Part shown: one piece after another, positions 8,462-17,276 of the stretch
How the letters are laid out: each line of letters begins with the position of its first letter
How positions within the stretch are numbered: position 1 is the first letter of the stretch
From: Pseudogulbenkiania ferrooxidans 2002
GTDB lineage: Bacteria; Pseudomonadota; Gammaproteobacteria; Burkholderiales; Chromobacteriaceae
NCBI RefSeq assembly: GCF_000174355.1
Contig: NZ_ACIS01000002.1
Span: 62,001 to 126,000 of the forward strand
Length of the DNA stretch: 64,000 nucleotides
Direction: 5' to 3'
Notes under the pieces: model-generated
The model's database searches: none
The model's input: only the letters and a program-made list of their open reading frames with translations
Told to the model about the DNA's origin: nothing
Position numbers and translations under genes: made by a program

Positions 8462-11400
8462 TCAATGAGCGGACTCAGTCGCTGGCACGGGTGGGATGAA
8501 ATTCTCAACCCACTCCTGGAAGGCTTCGGCCGGCATCGGCTTGGCGATGAAGTAACCCTGAGCGTAGTCGCATCCCAGTCGGGACAGTTGCTCCCAGTGC
8601 TCCTGGGTTTCAATGCCTTCGGCCACGGTTTTGCGGCCCAGATCACGTACGAGATCGATGGTGGAGCGCACGATCATCGCCGAGTCTTTGCTGCGGGACA
8701 TGTTCGCCACGAATGACTGGTCGATCTTGATATAGTCCACCGGCAACTTCTGCAGATAGTTCAATGAAGAATAGCCAGTGCCAAAATCGTCGATATAGAG
8801 CGGAATGCCCCCAGCGTGCAGGCTATGTAGAATACCAAGCGCCAATTCGGGATCTTCCATGACGGAACTCTCGGTGATTTCCACCTCCAGCCAGCCAGGG
8901 CCAATCCCACGGGCTGCCTGCCACAGGCGGATCTTGTCCAACAGACTCTCATCATGCAGACTGCGTGCCGACAGGTTGACGGCAATGGGAACGGCGCAGC
9001 CTCGGGCATGCCAGCTTTGCAACAAATCAAGCGTGGCACCAATGACCCACTCCGTCAGTGGGCGAATCAGGCCGGTATGCTCAGCCAAACCAATGAACAT
9101 GGCGGGAGCCAGCAGGCCAAGCCGCGAATGGTTCCATCGCACCAGCGCTTCAGCGCCACTCACCCGGCCCGTGGCAAACTCGACCTTGGGCTGCAGGTAT
9201 ACGCGCAGTTCTCCTCCTTCGATAGCCCGCCGCAACTCGCCCATCATGACCAGACGGTCAGCCTGAGCATGGGCCTCTCCAGGATCGAACACCACGTGGC
9301 TCAGACCACGCTTCTTGGCCTGATTGACGGCCTTGTCCATGCGGCGCAGCAGATCGTGTGTCGTTGTGCCATGTTCTGGAAACAGGGCAATGCCGGTCTT
9401 CGCGCTGACGTCCAAAGCGATGTCCGCCACAGGAAAAGCGCGCGCCAACTCAAGTTCCACGGCTTCGACGGCGGTCAATGCCGCCTGGGCGTCACTGCCG
9501 GGCAGGAGCACCGCGAATTCGTCTCCACGTATCCGTGCCACGAGTGCTGTGGCAGGCACGCACCCCTGTAGACGAAAACCGAAATCACACAGGATCTGGT
9601 CGCCGTAGACAAAGCCCAATGCATCATTGATCTCGCTGAGCCGCTCAATATTGAGTTGTAGCGTGGCAAGCGGTTGCGCCTCTTGCATGCTGGTTCTGAG
9701 GGCGGCTGAAAGCGCCTCCTCGAACTGCAGCGCATTGGGCAGCCCGGTCAGCGGATCGTGCCGCATCAAGTGGTGCATGGCCGCCTGGGTGCGCTTTTGC
9801 TCGACATGGTTCCTCAAAGTGGCAATGCCAAACGCCAGATCTTCGCTCGACTCGGTGAGCAGCGCGATTTCGTCAGCACCAAAGGAGTCTGCCTCGGCAT
9901 CGTAGATGGTCAAGGCGCCGATCACCCTGTTTCCCACGCGCAGAGGGCAGGCCAGTCCTGCCGTCGTGCCGTTTAATAGATCGCCCGGCCACCGGCTATG
10001 TGGATCGCTCCCCATATCGCGCACCAATTGCACCTTACCTGTGCGCATCGCCATAGGAGACACGCTCTGGCCACGTTCATCGCCAGCTCCGCCGAGACGC
10101 AATTGCGCCAGTGCCTCGAGGCCACCGGGGTAACCCGCTTCGGCCATCGGCCGCAACCGCGTGTGGTCCGCCTTGTCGCCATACCAGACCACCGCCATGT
10201 CATAGCGACCATCGACGACAATGGCGTGGCACATGGCATCGAGCAAGGCCCGCTCCTCATCGGCCCGCAGCATGGCGCGATTGCCCGCGCTGAGCGTCCG
10301 GAGGGCTCGCGTGACATGCTCAAGCTCGTGCACCCGTTGCTCCAACTCGACATTCAGCGTCCGGATTCTTTCTTCGGCCAACTTGCGCTCCGTGATGTCC
10401 GTTCCTAGCACGTAATAGCCGACAATCTGGCCGCCTGCATCGTACTTGGGCAGGTAGCGAATGGTCTGCCACACCCCGGGAAAAGGCTGCCAGTCGTAGC
10501 CCTGTGCCTCACCCTGGAGAACCTTGCCGATGAGGGGCTCGGCGATGGCATAGCGCGCTTCCCCGAGAATCGCTTTAACTTCGCATCCGGTGATATCAGT
10601 CATACCGGGAGCAAAGCGCTCCCGGTATTGGTCGTTGACATAGACATACCGCTGCTGTGCATCCACATAGGCGACCAGGGCAGGTACCGAGCTGATGACA
10701 TTGCGCAAATGGTCCTGGCTGTCATGCCACTGAGCGGTACGTTCCCGCACATGCGACTCCAGCAGGGCATTTTGCTCACGGATGATCTGCTCGGCATGGC
10801 GCTCGGCCGAGACGTCCCGGAACACCAGAACAACGCCATGCAATGCCCCCTCCGCATTCCGGATGGGTGCCGCACTGTCGGCAATCGGACACTCGCTGCC
10901 ATCTCGTGCGATCAGCGAGGTGTGCTTGGCCAGCGCCTGGGTTTTTCCCGTTGCCAGTACCGCGGCAACCGGATCCGCGGCTGGCTCACGGGTCTCTTCG
11001 TTGATGATGCGAAACACATCCTCCACCGGTCTGCCCACGGCGAGCGAGGCCGGCCAACCGGTTAGCTGCTCGGCCACCAGGTTCATCCGGCTAATGCGAC
11101 CATCGATATCCGTGGCCAGGACGGCATCGCCGATCGAATCCAGCGTCGTCCTCAGGCTCTCCTCGCTGTCAGCCAGGGCACGCTGGCTCGTTGCCGTCGC
11201 ATGCCATTGCCGACGTATCAACACATAGGTGGAAGCAAGCAGGAAAACGAGCAACGCCCCAACCAACGAGCTGGCCACCACCAGCGTTTGGCGCGCATGC
11301 GCATAAGCGGACTCTCGCTGCCTCAGCAATTGCCGCTCTTCCCGATCCATGTCGTCAAGCAGGCGGTAGGTGAGCACCCGGGTTTGCCGTAACGGCGCTT

Positions 11401-11839
11401 TGGCGACGAAGGCGTCGGCGGCCGCCTTTCCTTGCGTCTTGAGCAGGAGCTCAACCTGCCTCGCAATGGCCAGCCGTTGATTGAGCACTTTCCGCAAGGC
11501 TACCCAGCGCTGCCTCTGACGCGGGTTGTCGGTGGTCAACCCCCGAATTTGCCCGAGCGCGTTTTCTCGGGCTGCGATCGCGTCGTCACGTTCGGCAAGA
11601 TTCGCGACATCGCCATAGAGACGGAACGACTGCGTGGTTAATTCGATCTGCAGCGAATAACCCCGAGTGAGGGCAAGCTGCTTGAGCAACTCATGGGTGT
11701 GGGTGACCCATTGAACCGAGCGGGTGGCATCATCGGCGACCTTCCAAATAGTCAGAGACAGTGCGATCACGACCAATACGGCAGTGGAGAGTGCCGCGAG
11801 CAGCTTGGATTCAAAGCTGGACCGCAGAGATAGCGTCAC
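8462..11839 (-). CDS. Membrane CHASE3-PAS-PAS-GAF-GGDEF-EAL cyclic-di-GMP signalling protein
   Basis: A 1125-residue inner-membrane protein predicted to turn over cyclic di-GMP. Order: a transmembrane helix near residues 14-34, a helical CHASE3-like periplasmic part, a second transmembrane helix near 185-208, two PAS domains (about 230-345 and 380-495), a coiled coil, a GAF domain (about 525-675), GGDEF (about 690-845) and EAL (about 865-1110). The EAL domain keeps EALVRW, VEITES, DDFGTGYSSL, DYIKIDQSFV and TVAEGIET, so phosphodiesterase activity is likely. The GGDEF signature is RGDEF, with arginine replacing the first glycine, so cyclase activity may be lost or altered. The start is GTG 11839 with AAAGGAGG upstream. 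No partner gene is adjacent. Confidence 0.93.
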   Translation of the reverse strand: MTLSLRSSFESKLLAALSTAVLVVIALSLTIWKVADDATRSVQWVTHTHELLKQLALTRGYSLQIELTTQSFRLYGDVANLAERDDAIAARENALGQIRGLTTDNPRQRQRWVALRKVLNQRLAIARQVELLLKTQGKAAADAFVAKAPLRQTRVLTYRLLDDMDREERQLLRQRESAYAHARQTLVVASSLVGALLVFLLASTYVLIRRQWHATATSQRALADSEESLRTTLDSIGDAVLATDIDGRISRMNLVAEQLTGWPASLAVGRPVEDVFRIINEETREPAADPVAAVLATGKTQALAKHTSLIARDGSECPIADSAAPIRNAEGALHGVVLVFRDVSAERHAEQIIREQNALLESHVRERTAQWHDSQDHLRNVISSVPALVAYVDAQQRYVYVNDQYRERFAPGMTDITGCEVKAILGEARYAIAEPLIGKVLQGEAQGYDWQPFPGVWQTIRYLPKYDAGGQIVGYYVLGTDITERKLAEERIRTLNVELEQRVHELEHVTRALRTLSAGNRAMLRADEERALLDAMCHAIVVDGRYDMAVVWYGDKADHTRLRPMAEAGYPGGLEALAQLRLGGAGDERGQSVSPMAMRTGKVQLVRDMGSDPHSRWPGDLLNGTTAGLACPLRVGNRVIGALTIYDAEADSFGADEIALLTESSEDLAFGIATLRNHVEQKRTQAAMHHLMRHDPLTGLPNALQFEEALSAALRTSMQEAQPLATLQLNIERLSEINDALGFVYGDQILCDFGFRLQGCVPATALVARIRGDEFAVLLPGSDAQAALTAVEAVELELARAFPVADIALDVSAKTGIALFPEHGTTTHDLLRRMDKAVNQAKKRGLSHVVFDPGEAHAQADRLVMMGELRRAIEGGELRVYLQPKVEFATGRVSGAEALVRWNHSRLGLLAPAMFIGLAEHTGLIRPLTEWVIGATLDLLQSWHARGCAVPIAVNLSARSLHDESLLDKIRLWQAARGIGPGWLEVEITESSVMEDPELALGILHSLHAGGIPLYIDDFGTGYSSLNYLQKLPVDYIKIDQSFVANMSRSKDSAMIVRSTIDLVRDLGRKTVAEGIETQEHWEQLSRLGCDYAQGYFIAKPMPAEAFQEWVENFIPPVPATESAH

Positions 11840-12171
11840 GGAGCACCTCCTTTCTATGTGGAGTTTCCAACGCTGCTTGCGCCAGATGCCAATCCAATTC
11901 CAATTGGCGCGCCATTACAGTCCAGTATGGTCGCCCACACGACGTGCACCCAAACGATTTGTCATGAATGATTCACTCGCCATGAGGGGATTCAATAAAA
12001 ACGTGGCACCACAATACTTTATTTCTGACCTGCCCAGACAGAAAACGGCGATGAGTTCAGCTCATGCTATCAGCAAGCAAAAACCGCCGGCCTTGCCTTA
12101 ACGCGTCGGCATACGGAACGTGTTGTTCATTAGAACAACTTGGGTGAAAAGAAGGCAATAGAGAAGGAGGG
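11840..12171. other. Intergenic, no gene seen
   Basis: Upstream region of the cyclic-di-GMP protein and 3' flank of the broken SRAP gene. A small perfect hairpin (GTTGTTC, ATTA loop, GAACAAC) sits at 12122-12139 without a T-run. No coding region recognised. Confidence 0.5.
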
Positions 12172-12843
12172 TTATGCACCTGGCACAGGCTCGGCCAGAT
12201 CCGGCCCGTCATGGCGCGGATTACCGACGCGGGTCGATACCGGCCACATGCGCAAGCGCTCGCTGGGGCAGGGCGTGAGGAGGGTGCGCAGAAAGGGGGC
12301 GGGCGCTTCGGGGTTCAGCCAGTCGCGGTAATGCTCGGGCGGCAGGATGCAGGCGAGGCGGTCATGGATGGGCTAGACCAGGTCATTGGCCGGCCCGACG
12401 ATGATGGTGCAGCTCTCGAGCGTTTCGCCGGTTGCTGGGTCGGCCCAGCGCTCCCACAGCCCGGCAAACCCCAGCCCGTCGCCCTCGGTGTCGGTAATGA
12501 ACCAGTGCTGCTTCTGTTTGCCGCCGACGTCCTGCCATTCGTACAGGCCGCTGGCCGGGATGATGCAGCGCCGATGCTTGAAAGCGGCTCGGAACGCCGG
12601 CTTCTCCGCCACGGTCTCGGCCCGGGCGTTGATGGTGCTGTACCCGATCTTGCGATCCTTGGCCCAGAAGGGAATCAGCCCCCAGTGCGCCTCGGCCACC
12701 TCAAAGCCGCCATCCGCCGCCAGCCGGACAATCGGGATGTTCTGTGTGGGGGCGATGTTGTAACGGGGAGGGAAGTCAAAGTCCAGCCCGAGCTGTTGCC
12801 CGAGACGGCGAAACGGGGTGTAGATAGCGAAGCGGCCGCACAT
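12172..12843 (-). pseudogene. SRAP-domain (YedK/HMCES-type) gene interrupted by an amber codon
   Basis: YedK-type proteins covalently cap abasic sites in single-stranded DNA through Cys2. The frame begins MCGRFAIY (catalytic Cys2), then YNIAPTQNIPIVR, WGLIPFWAKD, INARAETV, RRCIIPASGLYEW (active-site Glu) and SCTIIVGPANDLV. There TAG at 12373-12375 stops it after 156 residues. The same frame continues without shift through PIHDRLACILPPEHYRDWL to TAA at 12172-12174, giving a total of 223 codons, the normal family length. The lost part carries the conserved His of the HDRMP motif, here HDRLA, which also looks drifted. One base change (for example AAG to TAG) explains the stop. I call it a pseudogene; amber suppression is the alternative. 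Confidence 0.85.
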
Positions 12844-12877
12844 GATTCAGCCTAGTACGAGACTGGAATTCGGTCGA

Positions 12878-12901
12878 ATATTAGATGGCGCCATCTAATA
12901 T
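12878..12901. repeat. 24-bp perfect palindrome
   Basis: Arms ATATTAGATGGC and GCCATCTAATAT abut with no spacer, 35 bp upstream of the SRAP start codon. A further CCATCTAA half-copy follows at 12902-12909. It could be an operator or a mobile-element end. Nothing further is certain. Confidence 0.6.
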
Positions 12902-12925
12902 CCATCTAAAACCCACCAAAGCAAA

Positions 12926-12951
12926 CGGGCCTTGCATCGCTGCAAGGCCCG
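12926..12951 (-). terminator. Terminator-like hairpin downstream of the tRNA fragment
   Basis: CGGGCCTTGCA and TGCAAGGCCCG form a perfect 11-bp stem with a 4-nt loop. Read on the minus strand it lies 12 nt after the CCA end of the tRNA fragment and is followed by TTTGCTTT, so it is probably the original tRNA terminator. Confidence 0.65.
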
Positions 12952-12962
12952 TGGATAGATAT

Positions 12963-13008
12963 TGGTGCCGGAGAGAGGAGTCGAACCCCCGACCTTCTGA
13001 TTACAAGA
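12963..13008 (-). other. 3' fragment of a tRNA (anticodon loop to CCA), probable attachment-site scar
   Basis: On the minus strand the sequence runs CTTGTAATCAGA, AGGTC, GGGGGTTCGACT, CCTCT, CTCCGGC, A, CCA. It therefore contains an anticodon loop with TGT (threonine), the 3' half of its stem, the variable loop, the T arm and the acceptor 3' strand with encoded CCA. The 5' half is missing: bases upstream neither pair with the anticodon stem nor form a D arm. This is what integration of an element into a tRNA gene leaves behind. No integrase remains nearby; an IS3-family element begins 138 bp further on. Confidence 0.7.
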
Positions 13009-13207
13009 CCCTACTTTGTTTCTAACTATTTGATTTTATTGTTCCTGCTGCGTTTGCCGAAACGCTGAAAGTGCTTACAAGTGCAGTTGGGTGCGGATGA
13101 GTAGCGGTACAATGCGACACAATTGTGGCACAGAGTTTATGGACGATGATCTGCTCCCCTTAGGCCTTACCAATCAAAAGTAGAGAGAAGTCCGTCACTG
13201 AAGGAGA

Positions 13208-13483
13208 ATGACGGACATGAAGAAGAGCAGATTCACCGAAGAACAGATCATTGGCTTTCTCAAGCAGGCCGAACTGGGCATGGCTATCAAGGAGGTCTGC
13301 CGGCAGGGCGGCTTCTCCGAGGCCACCTTCTACAAGTGGCGAAGCCGATACGGCGGCAAGAATGTCGCCGAACTCCAGCGCGCCCGAGATCTGGAGGCCG
13401 AGAACGCCCGTCTCAAGAAGTTGCTGGCCGAGGCCCATCTCGACATCGAAGCCCTCAAGGTCGCTTCCGGGGTAAAGCGTTAG
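13208..13483 (+). CDS. IS3-family transposase OrfA
   Basis: A 91-residue protein with an N-terminal helix-turn-helix (MKKSRFTEEQIIGFLKQAE, EVCRQGGFSEATFYKWRSRYG) and a C-terminal leucine-rich coiled coil (ELQRARDLEAENARLKKLLAEA). It binds the element ends and is normally fused to OrfB by a -1 ribosomal frameshift. OrfB lies in the -1 frame and begins where OrfA stops. OrfA is intact, but OrfB is interrupted, so no functional transposase is expected. Confidence 0.9.
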   Translation: MTDMKKSRFTEEQIIGFLKQAELGMAIKEVCRQGGFSEATFYKWRSRYGGKNVAELQRARDLEAENARLKKLLAEAHLDIEALKVASGVKR

Positions 13484-14118
13484 CCCCGCAGGCCAAGCGG
13501 CAGGCCATTAGCGTGATGTTGAGCAGTGGATTGGCGCTATCAGAGCGCCGCGCCTGCCGGCTTGTGGGGCTCTCCCGAGATGCCTGGCGGCATCCGCCGC
13601 AGGCGGATGCGCTGACGTGTCAGCTGATGGCACGCATCGTCGAGATCGCGCAGACACGCCGCCGTTTTGGCTACCGGCGGGTGCATGATCTGCTGCGTCA
13701 CAAATTCCCAGCCATCAATCACAAGCGGGTTTACCGCTTGTACCGCGAGCAGGGCCTGGCCGTCAGGCGACGCAACCGTCGGCGCAAGCTCACTGGCGTG
13801 CGTACGCCACTGCAGGCGGCCACGCAGTTGAATGAGGTGTGGAGCATGGATTTTGTCAGTGACCAGTTGGCCTGTGGCCGACGCTTGAAATGCCTGACGG
13901 TAGCCGATGACTTCAGCCACGAGGCGGTGCAGGTTGCGGTAGATTTCTCGATGTCTGGCCAATACGTCACGCGCATGCTGGATCAGGTGGCGCAATTCCG
14001 CGGCTATCCGTTGGCAGTCAGGACGGATAATGGGCCAGAGTTCGCCAGTCGTGTGTTTATGGGGTGGGCGCGAACGCATGGCATCCGGCACATTCTGATT
14101 CAGCCGGGTCGGCCGATG

Positions 14119-14126
14119 CAAAATGG
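14119..14126. repeat. Left copy of 8-bp target-site duplication
   Basis: CAAAATGG, matched by the copy at 15499-15506. It marks the insertion point of the IS256-family element in orfB. Confidence 0.92.
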
Positions 14127-15498
14127 GGAAGTGTCAGGAATTCTGTGTGCTGAGGTCGGTTAAACAAATCTCAGCCTAGGGCGTCGGTGAAGCGCTCACC
14201 AAACAGAATGGCAAGCTGGTTGGCCACCTGTTTCCAGGTGATCGGCGGCATCTTCCAGTCGTTCTCGATATTGCGCAAGGCCAGGTAGAGCAGCTTGCTG
14301 GCAGCTTCGTCGCTCGGGAAATGGCCCCGGTTTTTGACAATCTTACGCAGTTGCATGTGCATGCTCTCGATCGCGTTGGTGGTGTAAATAATCTTGCGCA
14401 CTTCCGGCGGGTAGGCGAAGAAGGGAATGACCTGTTCCCATTGCCGGCGCCACATGGCCGGTACAGTCGGGAATTTCCGGCCCCAATCGCCTTCTGCAAA
14501 CGCATCCAGGGCCGCTACTGCTGCATCGGCTGTGGCGGCCTGGTAGATCGGCTTGAGCGCGGCAGCCAGGCCTTTGGGGTCCTTCCAGCTCGCCAGATTG
14601 AGCGAGTTGCGGATCAGATGGACGATGCAGGTCTGGATTTGCGCTTGTGGGAAGACGGCCTCGATCGCTTCCGGAAATCCGCGCAGGCCGTCGACCACCG
14701 CGATCAGGATGTCGTCCAAGCTACGGTTCTTCAGTTCGTTGAAGACTTTGAGCCAGAACTTGGCGCCCTCAGTTTGTTCGATCCAGAGCCCGAGCACTTC
14801 CTTGCGGCCATCGGCGCGAATGCCGAGCGCCAGGTAGACGGCCTTATTCTTGACGGTGCCTTCGTCACGGATATTCAGGCGCAGCGCGTCGAAATAGACG
14901 ATGGCGTACATCGCTTCGAGCGGCCGCTGCTGCCATTGCTCGACTTCGGCCAGCACTTCGTCGGTGATGGTAGAGATTAGGTCGGGCGACACTTGCAGCC
15001 CATACAGCTCCTGCAGATGGCCCTGGATCTCACGCACCGTCATTCCGCGCGCGTACATGCTGATCACGTGGTCGTCGAAGCCGGGCAGGCGGCGCTGATA
15101 CTTGGCGACCAATTGCGGCTCGAAGGTGGCTTGGCGGTCACGCGGAATATCCAGTTCCAACTCACCACTGGGGGTGATGACGGTCTTCGAGCTGGAACCA
15201 TTCCGATGGTTGCCGACCTTGCCTTGCTTGGCCTCGGTGGCCAGATGGTGGTTCAGCTCGGCGGCAAGCATCCGCTCGGCCAGCTGCTTCTTGAGTAGGC
15301 CGGCCAAGCCCGATTCACCGAGGATCGACTCGGCGTCTTTGCCTTCAGTCTGTGCTAGCAGCTGGTCGATCAGCTCGTCAGGAATGAGCTTGGGAGCTTT
15401 GGGTTTCTTGGTCTTCTTGGCGGTCATTGCAAGGGTCATGGAGGGTCCCTTTCAGAATCATCTCATGACCTCATGCACACAGAAAATCTGACAGGCTC
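14127..15498 (-). mobile_element. IS256-family insertion sequence
   Basis: A 1372-bp element with imperfect terminal inverted repeats of about 27 bp (left GTGTCAGGAATTCTGTGTGC, right reversed CTGTCAGATTTTCTGTGTGC) flanked by CAAAATGG on both sides. An 8-bp duplication is typical for the family. It carries one transposase gene on the minus strand. Both the gene and the duplication look intact, so the insertion is probably recent. Confidence 0.93.
14171..15439 (-). CDS. IS256-family (mutator-type) transposase
   Basis: A 422-residue DDE transposase. Visible features: LAAELNHHL, the zinc-like/beta region GNHRNGSSSKTV, ARGMTVREIQGHL, the first Asp in AIVYFDALRLN, the second Asp in IAVVDGLRGFPEAI, CIVHLIRNS, and the catalytic Glu in YTTNAIESMHMQLRK. 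The length is normal for the family (about 400-420) and no internal stop is present. ATG 15439 follows a GGGACCCTCC leader. Likely functional. Confidence 0.95.
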   Translation of the reverse strand: MTLAMTAKKTKKPKAPKLIPDELIDQLLAQTEGKDAESILGESGLAGLLKKQLAERMLAAELNHHLATEAKQGKVGNHRNGSSSKTVITPSGELELDIPRDRQATFEPQLVAKYQRRLPGFDDHVISMYARGMTVREIQGHLQELYGLQVSPDLISTITDEVLAEVEQWQQRPLEAMYAIVYFDALRLNIRDEGTVKNKAVYLALGIRADGRKEVLGLWIEQTEGAKFWLKVFNELKNRSLDDILIAVVDGLRGFPEAIEAVFPQAQIQTCIVHLIRNSLNLASWKDPKGLAAALKPIYQAATADAAVAALDAFAEGDWGRKFPTVPAMWRRQWEQVIPFFAYPPEVRKIIYTTNAIESMHMQLRKIVKNRGHFPSDEAASKLLYLALRNIENDWKMPPITWKQVANQLAILFGERFTDALG

Positions 15499-15506
15499 CA
15501 AAATGG
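15499..15506. repeat. Right copy of 8-bp target-site duplication
   Basis: CAAAATGG, identical to 14119-14126, at the right boundary of the IS256-family element. Confidence 0.92.
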
Positions 15507-15823
15507 TTACGTTGAAAGCTTCAACGCCAGATTTCGCGATGAGTGCCTGAATGAACATGTCTTCGATACGTTGGCAGAAGCACGGCAGATCATTGCGGCT
15601 TGGCGGGACGACTACAACCAGGTGCGCCCCCACGGCTCGATTGGCCGGATACCGCCAGCAGTGTTTGCGGCACGCTACCGCCAGCAGCAGGCCACCGAAC
15701 TATCAAGCAGTACCACTACCATGCAAACCTAGGACTTCTCTCCTTGTCGCTGGTATGGCTGGTGGGGGCAGATCAGTCGTGCCAGATCAGGTTGCAGTCT
15801 GCAGGTAAACTGGCATCGATCGC

Positions 15824-16602
15824 TCACTTATCCCAATGCAGGGAACGATAGTCAAAATCGGCCGGCCGTTCGGGTTTGATAATCTGAAAGTACGGTGAGA
15901 TGTCGAAGTCGCGCGGGGTATAAAGGCTGTAGTTTCGAATATGCAGAATGTCTTCGTAGTACGAAGCCCGTCCCGGATGGTCGACTGGTACGTGGCGCAC
16001 TTCCGGCAGGATAGGGTAGCGAATACTTTCAAACAATTGCGCAATTAAGGTTGAGCAAATTGCTTTCGTAGGGTCTCCGGCACCTAGCGCGATCATCCTG
16101 CGCCGCCACCGGGTCGGGACAGGAGGAGCGGGCAACAAGTAGCGTGCTAAATCGAAAACGTTCTTGAGGTCGTAGCTTTGTCCCACTCGCGCCAACGCGC
16201 TTGCGATCATGCGCTCAAGATCGCCCCCATGAGCTTCTCCGGCCGGCAGACACGCGTGTGTAAATGGGCGTAGGCAGAAAGCGGCACTAGCCGGACACCT
16301 ATCTGTACATCCACCTCGATCAGCATCGGTGTATCGGTACCGGTAACCTGGCTTGCGCAGGTACCGACATAGAACGCCGCGTGCGACCAAGTGGACTGGG
16401 TCAGGTATTTGATAGCCATGCTCAATCGAGAGTGTCCCTCCACCAGCAAAACATCCCCTGGCTGAAGTATCGCCACCAATTTCTCGGGTGGAATCGTGGC
16501 GACAGGCGCGTATGACTTCAGGGGTTTGCTGAGATAGCGTGCAAGTGCACGTCCAATTGTGCGGAGTATGTAGTCAATCATCGGCAATCCTGGCCAATCC
16601 AT
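15824..16602 (-). pseudogene. YiiX/YebB-like permuted NlpC/P60 hydrolase gene with a frameshift
   Basis: Two overlapping minus-strand frames make up one protein of about 259 residues. The first (16602 down to about 16228) gives KLVAILQPGDVLLVEG, STWSHAAFYVG (catalytic His) and MLIEVD, and then goes out of frame at PEKLMGAILSA. The second resumes as GDLERMIASALARVGQ, YDLKNVFDL, and ICSTLIAQLFES (catalytic Cys) up to SLHWDK. The shift lies in a run of five G (minus strand, 16224-16228); six G or three G would restore the frame. Homologues are permuted papain-fold amidases acting on peptidoglycan- or lipid-related substrates. Start is ATG 16602 or 16581. A base-calling error in the G run is the main alternative to a true pseudogene. 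Confidence 0.8.
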
Positions 16603-17060
16603 GTCTCAGCCCTCAATATCTTTGTGCATAAAGCGCAGGAAGATGCACATCTGGCCTTATTGTGATTGTTAGTACGCTATGCGCGATGATTGAAGAACGT
16701 ATCCAAATCGATCGCGCAATTAACATCAAGTCACGCCAGGCCTGTAGCAGTAAAAGGTATGCCAGCTATGTGCGTTAGCAGACAGACGGAGAAGGATACG
16801 CCTCATAACCTAAAACTATTGGAGCCATCATGTGTGCAATATCTGCACCTTGGCGATGTATGGTTGAAATCAGCATGGTCACGGCGAAGAGAGATGTGTG
16901 TCCGGCAATCCCTGTCAGTCCAACACTCACAACTTCATACATGAAGTAACAATAGTGGATCATTGCCTGGATTGAACGAAATTGCGATTTGATAAGACGA
17001 AAGCTGCACCCTACTAATCCCCATGCATCTGAATATAATGTTTCAGAAAGAGGTAATACC
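16603..17060. other. Intergenic, no gene seen
   Basis: Between the broken hydrolase gene (minus) and the lipoprotein gene (plus). A perfect TATAAT at 17034-17039 lies 22 nt before the lipoprotein start and may be its -10 box, but no good -35 partner is present; TTGATA occurs at 16989. No coding region recognised. Confidence 0.5.
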
Positions 17061-17276
17061 ATGAAAACGATGCAGAGATTCGCAATCAGCGCAGTTGCCA
17101 TAGCAATGCTGATCAGTCTGGGGGGATGTGCCGGCATGTCGCGGCAGGGTCAGAACACTGCCATCGGCGCCGGTGTTGGTGCCGTCGGAGGTGCCGTTCT
17201 TACGGGTGGCAGCACGGGCGGAACCATCGGCGGTGCGGCAGTTGGCGGTATCATTGGCCACGAAATCACCCAATGA
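17061..17276 (+). CDS. OsmB-like glycine-zipper outer-membrane lipoprotein
   Basis: A 71-residue protein with a signal peptide MKTMQRFAISAVAIAMLIS and lipobox LGGC, followed by a glycine-zipper segment (GAGVGAVGGAVLTGG, GGTIGGAAVGGIIG). This matches the OsmB/Rick_17kDa-type small lipoproteins induced by osmotic or stationary-phase stress. ATG 17061 follows GAAAGAGG. The frame is open further upstream, but the signal peptide fixes the start. Role: probably envelope stress; no precise function is known. Confidence 0.85.
   Translation: MKTMQRFAISAVAIAMLISLGGCAGMSRQGQNTAIGAGVGAVGGAVLTGGSTGGTIGGAAVGGIIGHEITQ

Larger units (their letters stand above)
13471..15732 (+). pseudogene. IS3-family transposase OrfB, interrupted after residue QNG
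   Basis: The first part (to 14126) reads ALAPQAKRQAISVML, RRFGYRRVHDLL, EVWSMDFVSD (first catalytic Asp) and VRTDNGPEFASR (second Asp). It is cut in the codon for G of MQNG. The rest resumes at 15499-15507 as QNGYVESFNARFRDECLNEH, carrying the catalytic Glu, and ends at TAG 15730-15732. Removing the inner element with one copy of CAAAATGG restores a continuous frame exactly. The product is therefore disrupted purely by insertion, with no other lesion seen. Confidence 0.92.
13147..15775 (+). mobile_element. IS3-family (IS407-like) element, split by an IS256-family insertion
   Basis: Both ends begin TGATCTGC and remain similar for about 45 bp (left end TGATCTGCTCCCC, right end reversed TGATCTGCCCCC, both ending near GAGAGAAGTCC). 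The element carries orfA and orfB of the IS3 family. Without the inner insertion (1372 bp plus 8-bp duplication) it would be about 1249 bp, normal for the group. No short target duplication is obvious outside the ends, so one flank may have been rearranged. Confidence 0.85.

Noticed and set aside
12963-13008. A functional tRNA-Thr gene
   Set aside because: The D arm, acceptor 5' strand and 5' half of the anticodon stem are absent from the upstream sequence.
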